From Axinella damicornis (Eukaryota > Porifera > Demospongiae > Axinellida > Axinellidae): a stretch of 64,000 nt of DNA. Under the pieces are notes generated by a model. That model was not told the origin of the DNA and did no database searches. It saw only the letters and a program-made list of their open reading frames with translations. This document shows, piece after piece, positions 19,601 through 31,100 of the stretch (positions within the stretch are counted from its first letter, which is position 1; each line of letters starts with the position of its first letter). The translations under genes were made by a program, and so were the position numbers. The stretch spans positions 8,739,847 to 8,803,846 of the forward strand of contig OZ007507.1 of assembly GCA_963931865.1 (NCBI GenBank). Direction: 5' to 3'.

Positions 19601-20444
19601 TATGGCATGGTGTGGTGCATTTTGTGTGTGTGTTATGGTGCATTATTACTTACCCTTTAAATTTCTGTAGCGAACCAGAAGACCATGCACAATCAATAAG
19701 TACCCGGGATTGAAGAACTGAATGAAAGAGGTTGAAAAGACAGAAGATGAAGGGAAGCATGATGCACCAGAGCAGCCTTAATTCATAGCCATGAACCATC
19801 GTCTGTGGTACACTGTAGTCGTTAAAATTTTGTATAATTATACTGGGAGTAGGAGCAGGACGGGGTGGTCGTACATACTTTGGCGTAAAATGGCAAATAT
19901 TGCCTTTGTGCATAAAGGGAAAATTTTACGCCATTCATGCCTTTGTGCATAAAGGGAAAATTTTACGCCATGGCTGTCGTTATGTACATAACGACAGCAT
20001 TTTACGCCATGGGGTTTGGCGTAAAATCCCCTTGTGAAATGGCATGACCACTTATACAATGTTGAGTATACATAAAGGGAAAATTTTACGCCAATGAACT
20101 AAACGAACGGGGTTACCCCTGATAGACCTAATGGACAGGGCTCACCCCATCCAGGGTCATGGTATCAACGGCATAAAATTGTCCCTTTATGTGCCTTAAG
20201 TTGCTTATAAGTAAAGGGAGAATTTTACGCCAATAAACTAAATGAACAGGGTTACCCCTGATAGACCTAATTGACAGGGCTCACCCCATCCAGGATCTCA
20301 TGGTACTACAAGTATAATTATGCTAAAAATGATTGGGTTAGCCCAATGATGTAAAATTGTCCCTTTATGTGACATAAGTTGCTTACACATAAAGGGAAAA
20401 TTTTACACCAATGAACTAAACGAATGGGGTTACCTTTGACGGAC

Positions 20445-21035
20445 CTAATTGACAGGGCTCACCCTATCCAGGCTCATATGGTGGAAGAATAATTGCAGGG
20501 ATGGGGGAAAATCTTTAATCATAAATCTGATCGGTGAGATATGGCGGTCAACATTGGTACAATTTCAAGTTACGATGATTGATATAACGTAAGCTTCATA
20601 AAATGGGTTCATTTGAAGGATAGCATAACGTATAATTATATAAGTATATGAAAAAAGTAGTTAGTCACATAGTCTGACGTCCTTGTCCGGAAACAGAACC
20701 TCGGCTGTCTCATTATCATCATCAAACTTCAAACGAATGGGCCTGGTTACCCCTGACGGACCTTATTGACAGTGCTCACCCTATCCAGGCTCATGGTGGA
20801 AAGTTAATTGCAGGGATGGGGGGGAAAAAATCTGATCGATGAGATTTGGCGGTCAACATTGGTCACAAATGACAATTTCAAATTACGACGATGATGTATA
20901 GGCTTCATGATTATGGGTTCATTTGAAGGATAGCATAACGTATATATAAGTATATGAAAAAAATACTTATAGAGTCTGACGTCCTTGTCTGGAAACAAAA
21001 CCTCGGCTGTCTCATTGTCGTCCTGAAACTTGACA
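20445..21035. repeat. Tandem duplication of ~290 bp inside the foldback element
   Basis: Segments at about 20445-20735 and 20745-21035 align closely: ctcaccctatccaggctcat, ttgcagggatggggg, ggcggtcaacattgg, gggttcatttgaaggatagc, then the same coding tail (gtctgacgtccttgtc.ggaaaca). This gives a second, partial copy of the Tudor-like exon at 20660-20740. Confidence 0.75.
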
Positions 21036-21244
21036 ACCCACCTCAAGTTGAACGAGTCCAACCATCCCCGGTACCACTTCCCATCGTCATACAAAACTTC
21101 AACATTCTTACGTGTGTCTGGATTCTTGGATTTTGGTACACTTTTTGCTATATACACGCTCTTTTCCCTTTCGGGGGGAGGGCTGGATCTGTATTCTCTG
21201 CTCTCAGTATGGGGCTGATTTACTGAGCTGTCTGTCAGTGGCAT
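20804..21244 (-). CDS. Tudor/Agenet-like ORF carried in the foldback element
   Basis: A 146-codon frame starting MPLTDSSVNQ. The central part (KNVEVLYDDGKWYRGWLD, VVKFQDDNETAEVLFPDKDVRL) has the strand pattern of a Tudor/Agenet-type reader domain: V.VLYDDG.WY.G, then a VKF.DD turn and a FPD.DVRL end. After DVRL the frame runs into AT-rich sequence of low coding quality, so the domain may end at a splice donor or be truncated. A second half copy (FDDDNETAEVLFPDKDVRL) lies at 20660-20740. No partner domain is visible; the likeliest reading is a gene fragment captured by the transposon. Confidence 0.55.
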   Translation of the reverse strand: MPLTDSSVNQPHTESREYRSSPPPEREKSVYIAKSVPKSKNPDTRKNVEVLYDDGKWYRGWLDSFNLRWVVKFQDDNETAEVLFPDKDVRLYKYFFHILIYTLCYPSNEPIIMKPIHHRRNLKLSFVTNVDRQISSIRFFPPHPCN

Positions 21245-22137
21245 TTCTAGGCTAGGCTAGGGAAGTTAGCAGGGCCCCAAACGCTGTACGTCGTCATGTA
21301 CATAGTGAACCTTGGCGTAAAATTCGCATAAAGGCATACATGGTATAACTCTTCCTTCCCTTGCGCCAAAGTCTCTACATGATACCACCATGCACACATA
21401 ATCCCGATCAGTTTATTATTATTTTTGAAATTCCACATGACCTGCGGATGGGTTAACCCTATCAATTAAGTCCGTCAGACCCTGTTGGACTAGCCCTCTC
21501 CACCTGTATAGTACCATTAACCTGGATGGGGTGAACCCTGTCTGTCAGGGGTAACCCCGTTCGTTAGTTCATTGGCGTAAAATTTTCCCTTTATGTATAA
21601 GCAACTTATGCTACATAAAGGGACAATTTTACGCCGTTGGACTAACCCTCAATTATTTTTTGCATCACAGAACCATAAACCTGGATGAGGTGAGCCCTGT
21701 CAATTAGGTCCATTAGGGGTAACCCCATTCATTTAGAACATTGGCGTAAAATTTTCCCTTTATGTATAAGCAACTTATGCCACATAAAGGGACAATTTTA
21801 CGCCGTTGGTACCATGAACCTGGATGGGGTGAGCCCTCAGGTCAATTAGGTCCAATAGGGGTAACCCCATTTGTTTAGTTCATTGGCGTAAAATTCTCCC
21901 TTTATGTATATGCAACATTGTATAAAGTGGTCACGCCATTTCACAAGGGGATTTTACGCCAAACCCCATGGCGTAAAATGCTGTCGTTATGTACATAACG
22001 ACAGCCATGGCGTAAAATTTTCCCTTTATGCACAAAGGCATGAATGGCGTAAAATTTTCCCTTTATGCACAAAGGCAATATTTGCCATTTTACGCCAAAG
22101 TCTACATGACCGGACGGGGTTCTTCTATCGTAAATTG

Positions 22138-22443
22138 TTACATGTAGTACAGAAGAAATCCACATCCTTTAGTATTGGCAGTACCAGCGCTAGCTGCAGT
22201 ACCCTTGGTGTATGAGATGAAGTCATGGCTTTGAGTGATGTCATGCACCAAAACGTTTTCTATGCATGTACTCGGATTGCTTGCCTGCCTAACTTCAGGA
22301 AGAAACAAGTCGGTGTGTGACAATGGCAGTTGGTGTGGCATTTTTGTAGCATTTTTCAGTTTGCTACAGCTGTCCGATCGACTCCGTGCAGCCCTCCCCG
22401 CGGCTTCGTGTTCCACCGGTACCCCATGCATTTCAGTATCAAC
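22138..22443 (-). other. Possible short ORF beside the foldback element, unrecognised
   Basis: A minus-strand frame of up to 206 codons starts upstream at 22758. Its last hundred residues (from about MHGVPVEHEAAG to KGCGFLLYYM) look more protein-like than the Cys/Phe-rich start. I recognise no domain. It may be chance. Confidence 0.2.
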
Positions 22444-22933
22444 AGCTGGTGCGCAGTCTCTGAACATGCAGAAGGTCCATTGCATGCATGCCAAATTCGC
22501 GAATAATAAATTCATCACGTGAAAATAAAACGGATACCGTGCATGGCACCGTTGAATGCAAATCAGAAAAACGGACGCTGTAACTACGTGTACGTGTCCT
22601 ATGTTGTGCTGGACCAGTGTGCAGCATGCATAGGTAGCTATATCCTTACAAATGCCTACATAGTCCTTGAATGATGAGAGGAACGAGAAACTCTGGAGCA
22701 TTAACCAAACAGCCATGCATTGAACATAGTACGTAACTGTGAAAAAACTGCTTTCCATTTGCTCTTTCCTACACCGAGATAATTATAGCGCTCTAAAAAA
22801 GTTGAAAAAGTTGCGCTTTTTCTCAGGCGCGTTCGAACCTTCAATATAAGGCACTTCCGCTACGTACGTTAGCGGGACCACTGAAAAGACAGCCTCCCAT
22901 TTCCTTTTACGGGAGACAGATCGACATACATAA

Positions 22934-23088
22934 TTACTGTTATTTTCCGTTCCGTTGGAACGTTCTGCGCTCCGCGCCGCGTTCGGTGTTCCGCGATCCG
23001 TACTGTACAGTACGGATCGCGGAACACCGAACGCGGCGCGGAGCGCGGAACGGACGGACATGTTCCAACGGAACGGAAAATAACAGTA
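22934..23088. mobile_element. GC-rich near-perfect palindrome, 155 bp (MITE)
   Basis: Symmetric about gtactgtacagtac near 23011. Arms run from tactgttattttccgttcc through gcgccgcgttcggtgttccg, with one short length difference between arms (near 22960 versus 23055). A transcript or single strand would form a hairpin of more than 65 bp. Confidence 0.75.
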
Positions 23089-23531
23089 TACGTTGTACAG
23101 TGCCATATAGCGCCGCGCGAGACTACGACTAGTGTGGGACACACTCACGCTCGCCCAATTATATTGCATGCAGCAGATTGACAGTTTAATATCAAATTAA
23201 TGGGAGACAAATTGACACAACCAGTGTGAGCCCTTGCTCGCAAATCTGCTCTCACTTGATTGGTTGTCATTGACACCTTCTGTGGTAAAATAATATTATA
23301 ATGTTCAGATGTTCAGCAGCAACATGTTCGCAGCTATACTGATTGGTTGGCAATCTCCCCATGCACCACCTCTATCATCTCATTCCCAACACCATACAAC
23401 CCCTGCCATCATTTTCATTGTCACATCACACCATTTCCCCAACTTTAATGCCAACCAGAAGTGTGCAACTGTAGCTACACATTAAACAAGAGTACTAATC
23501 TGACATTGACATGAGAGCTATAGGAGGTAGT

Positions 23532-26500
23532 TCAGGGATCATCTTGTATAGAGGAGAACAGGCCCAAGGACCTGACTACTCCAGCACCACCATAGAGCAC
23601 ACAGACCATGGGGAAGTTAAGGCGTACCAGCTGGCGAGCAAACTGTGTGTGGTGTTTGCATGAGATTTCTACCAATGAAAGGTAATGGACTATACAATGA
23701 AAGGTAATGGACTATACTATCCAGAAACATTGTACCCTATAGCTTGAGTGCCCTTACCACAGGACCACTCTCTCCCTTGTTTGCAACCACAACAATTACC
23801 CTCCCTCGAAGGGATGTGAGGGAGGAGGAGGAGGAGGAGGGGACAAGGGAGCCATCTGGTTGGAAGGCATGCATGTGTGGCAAGCTGATGGAGTGAGGAA
23901 TATGCCCAAGGCGAAACCTCGGAAAGGTTAAGGAACAAACAAGTGTGAGACCCGGCCATACAATAATAACCAATGACCTAGGACATGCTAGCAGTGATGG
24001 AGTTCCATATGAAGGATACTCATCCTGTGGGCGTATATCCACCACCACTGCCTTCTGCCGAGCCCGTCTCCCTCCTCTCCCAGCCCTTCCCTTCACCAGT
24101 AGTGGGGCAGAGAGGAGAGGGGCAGAAAGGGGAGAGGTTGAGCGGCCACTGCCCCTATAGCCTATGGCATGGGACTCCAAGTGGCAAAGGACGATGAGGT
24201 CATGTACAGAGATTTGGAGAGAGGACTCGGACTTCAATGAGGCCAGTGTGAGGGAACCACGCCGCTGCAGACACAGATGAACTGATCGTAATCAAACACT
24301 AAAATAATGGTTGCATGCACGGGGGGGCCACCGTTCACCTTTTTGCCGACGCAATCCCCCTTTTTGCCTTGACCTGTGAACGAACAACCAACCATGACGT
24401 CATAATGACGTGTGTGTAGTATATGGAGGTATACGGTCCAAGTAATAAGATATACGGAGTGCACGAGTAATGGACACGTGCAATGAAGGTTGACGAGCGC
24501 GCTGACGATCCGAGGCCGTGGAAGAAGCGCGTCCTCCTACCAAAAAGCTCTGCAGTTGTTGGGCAGATCTCTCATTACTGAGCGTATATCACGTCAGAAA
24601 ACACTTGGCTGGGTCAAATCACTTGAAGGTACAAGCAGCGAGTGGGCGTCCACCAAGAGGACGCCTGTGGTGCAGCGCGCCCGGGTGCAGAGCTGAAGTG
24701 GATGTAGCGAGAGGGCCTAGGAGGGGGATGGGAGGCGGTTTTGACGGCATAAAAGGCTAGAATCCCTGCAAGTACCAAATTGCCACTCCGAGTACTTTTT
24801 GCCTGAGGGGAGAAACAACCAACCAACTAAACTGGCATTGCGTCTGGCAATTTGGTAACTGTGGCCCCGTGGTTGCATGACTATGCACCTACCGCCTCTG
24901 GTGGGATGGAGGGGGGCTGTGAGGAGGTGGGCTCATGGAGTCGGACGCAGGCACTGGGGGGAGTGGACTGCAGGACCAACACAGCTTCCTGGATACACAT
25001 CTGGATATCAATGTCTGTGAAGGTGTATGGAATATGAGAGAGAGAGGATGTGAGGGTGTACATGCGTAGAAGTGTGAGGGTGTAAAAGTGTCAGGATGTT
25101 TGATAGCATGTGAGGGTGTGTAATGGTGTGACGATGTGTGACGTACAGTGTATTGTATTGCTTTTACATCATGATCGATATCAGCGGGCTGGTTTTCAGT
25201 AACACCCTGTGGTGTGTATACTAAAGGTGTGAGGGTATGTTGACAGTCAAGATGTGAGGTGAAGGATGCAATATGGAAGGCTGTACAGAGCAATCTGTAT
25301 GTACTTACTATAATACAAGTAGCTTTGCTCGCTCAGCTACTTCCCCCTTCGTTCGGCTACGTGAGTAATCCAGTGCCGGACAGCTCTCTGTGCAGAGCTG
25401 CTGCTCCCCGATTGCATCCACTTCAGCTGCTGCTCCCCGCGTGATTGCATCGATTCGCTTCAAGTGCGGCTCCCCGTTTGCATCCATGCTTGCCGTTTGT
25501 GTCTGCTTCAGCTGCTGCTTTCAATTGCGTCCGCTTCAGCTGCTGCTCCTTGATTGCGTCCACTTCAACTGCTGCTCCTTGATTACGTCCAATTCAACTG
25601 CTGCTCCCCGATTGTGTCCGCTTCGATCCGCTTCAACTGCGGCTCCCCGTTTGCATCCACTTCAGCTGCTGCTCGCCGCTTGCGTCCACTTCAGCTGCTG
25701 CTCTCAATCACGTCCGCTTCAGCTGCTGCTCCCTGATTGCGTCCACTTCAACTGCTACTCCCCGATTACGTCCGATTCAACTGTTGCTCCCCAATTGCGT
25801 CCGCTTCAGCTGCTGCTCCCCGATTGCAACTGCTGCTCCCCGACTACGTCTGCTTCGGCTGCTGCTCCCCGCCAGCTGTTCTGGAAGATTCCAGCCCATG
25901 TCCAATGTTCTCGATCATTCATCGCAGAGTTCGAGGTTCAGTAAATTGAAGTACGAAGGTTGCACGTCACTAGTCTAGTCCCGCCCCACGAACATCCCAC
26001 TTCCGATACACACAGACAAACACATGTTAATTATTGATACATGTACAAATCGTATATGCGTACTTATCAATACAATGTCATGTGGGTACTTATACATGCT
26101 GTGTATTACTATTATGTTCGCACTATTATATCAGTATGCAACCTGTACGTGTGTGTACTATTACCGTAGTCTCATATTACTGTAGTCTCAAAAATTCGTC
26201 CATTGGCAATGAACTTTAGTGGCTGCTCAAAGAGGGGGGGTGGGCATATTTTTGTGACAGACAGTACAAAAACCAGCACCACCAAGTCAGCACTCTCTGA
26301 GTGGTACGTATGGTTTAACTCTGTGACCAAGTCCTGAATGTCGCTCTTGAAAAATAGGCCCACCTATTCAAAAGTAGGCCCACCCAAGTACATAGCACGA
26401 CAGCTCAACAAATATGTGAGTGCCATACTGCAACAGTCATTCTAGCAAGGCTTTACTACTACTGCTCCCAGAGTTTCTTAGTGAGCAGGAACAATCTCTT

Positions 26501-27951
26501 CGTGTGAGCAGCTGCAGGAACAGCAAACAAGACACAGCAGGAGTGCTTGAATGACATGGAGGCGCAGACCATCTTTGAGACTTGCCAATTGCCCATAGTG
26601 CATAGTCTCGTGCCCAGCCGGAAACGTGTACGGAATATCCGTCTGGTGACTTTCAGCAACATTCTCGGTCTTTATTGAATATTCATAGCTCAGCTAACCG
26701 CCTGAAACCGGACAGAACCGGAAGTCCTACGCGTGAAATGATATACGTAATTGCAAGAGAAATTTGAATTTTCTACAACTTCTCGTTCCTAATAAAGACA
26801 AAATTGAATTCTCTACGATTTCATTGGCAGTCTGAAATTCCTGCCTAAAAAGTATGAATTTTTAATGAAGACCGAGGCTTCTGCGCAAAGTCGCCAGACC
26901 CTCTTTCCCGCGAGGGGTGGGGTCTGGGCACGAGACTAATAGTGCATGGCCACCCTATAGCTCCCCTATTAGCTCCAACAGGAAAGAGGTGGGACTTAAA
27001 AGAAATGTAGGTTGTACTAATTCCAATGAATTTCACTTTGTGGTATGCCACTGCATAATCAGCTGTGTACTGAGTTCATGACATGAACTGTGAGCACTAC
27101 TTGGGTAAAATTAACCCTTTGCAACAACTTGTCAAAAGGGGAATGGGCGTATTTTTGAGAGACTATGGTACTATATCAGTGTGCAACCTGTATGTGCGTG
27201 TACTATACCACACACACACACACACACACACACACTGTACTATACCAGTGTGAGGTGGTATCTCCACAGACGTGCAGCTGTGTGTCTGAGTGTGTGAGGT
27301 ACAGTAGTCTCACCTGGCATGTCTGAGAATGTAAGGATGCACTCATTGAAGCCAAAAGTGAGCAGATCCTGCTTGAGCTGCTGCAGGATTGCCACACCCA
27401 CACAGAGGGGGAAGGAGGCATCTCCCAACAGTAGCGTGTCCCACAGATGGTAGATCTTGTTTAGGGGAAGGATATCTGCATGCACAAGGACCACCATCAC
27501 CAAACATACATAATTTATAATTATGCGGGCTGTATAGAAATACGCTTACGTGTGAACATGGTCAGGAACCATGGAATTGCATACAGCTGCATATATGAAC
27601 AGATGCACACACCGGTGAGACTATGTCCAGCCAACATGCCAATGATGTAATGCGGCTGCCTACCTCTGGTGCAAATACGATGCTGTCAAGGTGGTTGTAG
27701 AGTTCCGGCTCATGGAAAGCAATCATCTGGTTGAAAATGGCTAGGTATTCTGTGTGTGCGTATCAACATACCTTCATATTCTTATACCAGGTATGTATGC
27801 AGTACTACCGCACTCCACAGTGTGTGGTTACGGTACAGTAAGGTGTGTCATGTGTACCTTGCATGATAGGTGAGTTGTCTCTGAGGAAGAAGTTGTGGAG
27901 ATACTTTGAGATGAATGAACTCAGACAGGAGAATGCCAGTGCTGCATGTCA

Positions 27952-28043
<92 letters not shown>

Positions 28044-28059
28044 GTGTGTATGTGTGTGT

Positions 28060-28109
<50 letters not shown>

Positions 28110-31100
28110 TTGATTATAGACATGCACACATTAACCAAATTTAAAGTTGATCACCTTCATTGCTGAAGTTCAGAGCCAGGAAGGGTGCACAGAGAGAATC
28201 CAATCCTAACAGAGAACATACAAAAAAGAGTATAATATGTCACAAGATAGTCACATGACCTGTAGGGGGAAAGCTAGGGCACCTTGCCAGTAGACAAGGT
28301 GGTGGTGTGAGATGACCCAGGATGTGAGAATGCGCTTGAACTTTCGGTGACCCTGAGAGGATGCCAGTAGGTGGGCATACTGGTGGCAGCGTGGGATATC
28401 CACTGCGATCTGCCGATCTGTGTGGTGGTCCGACTCCTTGTCAATGGCAGCATATTGTGCACAAATGTCACCCTGTGTGTGTGTGTGCGTGTACATTAAC
28501 ACAATAGTATAATACATGCATTCACTTCAAGGAGTACGGCCCACACACCCTCATGAGATGGGTAGACATTGTACTGCCCCTCACCACCTCTTCCTCACCT
28601 TCACTCCGAGGAGAGCTGCCCACACCTCTCCCCTCATGAGAGGGCAGATATCAGTGAGAGCTTCAGAGATGATGAGGTCTCGGGAGTAGGGGTAGCTCTC
28701 CAGCAGACGAGAGAAGATCACCACACGGTGGAACTGAAGGAAGAGGAACATTATAGCAGCAGTCGCATGTTTGAGCTGAAGTTTGCCATCACAGAGAAGC
28801 AATCAGTGGTCTCAGGTGTCCTTGCCTTGGTGCAGACAATATTGACACAGCATTACCCATGCAGGAATTTCAAGTCAACCCTTCTTTGGACAGATGGAAC
28901 TGAGTTTTGCGAGTTACTAGCTGGTTTGGTACTTTCGCGATGGTTTTTTTTGTGATGCTACTATAGGAGTCTTGTTGGACATGAAAACACTCGAAGACGA
29001 CTGCTTACAATGTGGCATTATAATTATGCCAATACAAAAGATTTCTCAAAATCTCTTTCTAGTTGGCCGTATCCCTATACTTATCATAATTCCAACACAG
29101 TCCTAGATGGCTATTCCCATACAGAATGTATGGCAGGGCCGGTTCTAGATGCACGCGTGTTTCCGGTACCTATACCTAAAGTATGTACTTCCTGCTGGAC
29201 CAATATCCACGTCGATACTACAGTGCGTGCCGTACATGATCGCTACTAACCTGGGTTATTGTGCCAGTGCTGTGTCTCAGAGCCGTCGCTTGCAAGTGAC
29301 ATCACATGCATTACGAGTATTGGTCCGACAGGAAGTATAGGGCAATGGGTTAGGGAATATTAGGGCCAGGGCCGGTTCTAGATGCGCGCGCATTTCCGGT
29401 ACCTATACCTAAAGTATATACATGTACTTCCTGCCGGACCAATATCCACGTCGTACATGGACAGCTACAGCTAGGTATCGATATCAAGCTTTGCGGTTTG
29501 CAGAAGTTAGTATGGTGTATTCTTGTTGTGCACACAACTGTACTACGAGAGATGTCAAGGATCGGAGTCGAGGGAAGCAGGGATAACGTTGTAAAGGATT
29601 CCCGTGAAGGAACGGAAGCGGCTGCTGTGGTTGAAAGCTATCAACAGGAAACACTATAAACCAAAGTCGCACTGTGGTATAGTGGTTATGTTGTTTTATA
29701 CACATTGTAGATGATGCTTAGTATGTAATACTATGTAATCTTGTGGTTATCGTTATACCCATTGTAGATTTGGATTAGTTATGGGTTATGTAAGCTTGTG
29801 GTCGGACCTCCTTAGCCTGCCCCAGCGCAGGCGAGGCAGCCTTTTGCTTTGTGTAAGCTTTTTGTTATTTTGTGAATGGTGCTTTGTTAGGATTTAGTAT
29901 ATAGCTACGTTGCTGTGCATTTTTGGTTGTTCCGCATCTTGAGTTAACAATATTCTGGTCAACGAAGCTCGGCGTCTATTACACGCACACAGCTATTTGC
30001 AGCTAGCACTTTGTAGGAGGTGAGTACACTACGTACGTACATGTTGTGGCTAGGTTCCAGCTGTCACATATCATGAACAAGGCTTTCTAATTATGGCGCC
30101 CTGTGCTTGATATCTGGCTGGCTGCCCTCCTGCTTCCCAACTTGTAGACAGACGCCTAAATGTAGACTGCTAGTATTATGACTGTAGTATACAAATACTT
30201 ATTTCTATTATAGGTCGAAAGAGTGATGATCCGCTGTCACCTGCGTATGTTCCAAGTATATTCTCTTTCACTCCATCCCCAAAGAAAAGAAGAGCTGAGC
30301 AAGGTTTAGAGAGGTACGAGGCAGCGAAATGGAGACAAGAAGAGAAGTACAAGATTGAAACAGATGCGTTGTTAGGACTTGCCGTCCAGGCAGATGATGT
30401 TGTATACCCACCTAACACAGTTTGTGTTGCTACTCAGACTGATCTCACAAAGGTGGATCTGACTGCTTTGGAAGACGACTATCAGAGAAAGACCGATGAA
30501 CTTGCAGAGCCATGTCTTACCAAGGGATACCCAAGCCAAGAGGACTTACAGAGCAGTGAGAAACTCCTTCGTTTCTATACTGGTCTCAGCAGTTTCACGG
30601 TAGTTATGGCATTGTTTACATTAGTATCTGTTACCATCCCTGAGGGAAGAGCAACCTCATTCTCGTGCTGATGAAGCTGCGGCTAAATGCTAGCAATTAT
30701 GATCTTGGCTTCCGATTTGGGATTAGTGAGTCTACTGTGAGTTGAGCTTTTGCAAGGTGGATAGAAGCCATGGATATCCGACTGTCGACATCCAATGGCA
30801 TCATTGACTGTTTTGAACAGTTTATTGAGAAGCCTTCCAACCTTCTTGGCAAGTCTTGTACATGGTTACAGTATAAGCATTATAACACAGCTAAGTACTT
30901 GATAAGCATCACACCCCAAGGCATAATTAGATTGATTGGGGAGGAAGAGCTTCCGACAAGTACATGCATAGTTGAGAACTCAGGATACCTGAGGAAGCTA
31001 CTCGATCCCTGGTGATGTTGTCCTTGCAGATAGGGGGTTTGATGTTGCGGACTCTGTGGCATTATATGGAGCCACTCTTGATATCCCAGCATTTACTAGA

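Larger units (their letters stand above)
19867..22111. mobile_element. Foldback/Pack-MULE-like element with 9-bp target duplication
   Basis: The element is flanked by identical ggacggggt (19858-19866 and 22112-22120). The ends are inverted: ggtcgtacatactttgg at the left, and the right end read inversely as ggtcatgtagactttgg. About 230 bp of each terminus pair almost perfectly (ggcgtaaaat, cctttgtgcataaaggg, ctgtcgttatgtacataacgacag words). Subterminal hairpin units of the ggcgtaaaatt...aattttacgcc type lie symmetrically at about 20170-20232, 20350-20412, 21571-21637 and 21740-21805. No transposase is seen. Long inverted termini with a 9-bp duplication are typical of Mutator-like elements, and the internal Tudor-like frame would then be captured cargo. 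Confidence 0.8.
22121..23531. other. Intergenic region between the foldback element and the TBCK 3' end
   Basis: Contains the weak frame above and the 155-bp palindrome at 22934-23088. The rest shows no exon-like features, apart from two copies of gacaaattgacac-type words near 22916 and 23203. Confidence 0.4.

Noticed and set aside
25390..25944. Plus-strand frame rich in LQLLLPDCV units
   Set aside because: Translation of a minisatellite core; the same edges occur elsewhere with a different core length.
27845..28166. Cys/Val and Thr/His repeat proteins
   Set aside because: Translations of the (TG)n(G)n microsatellite in a TBCK intron.
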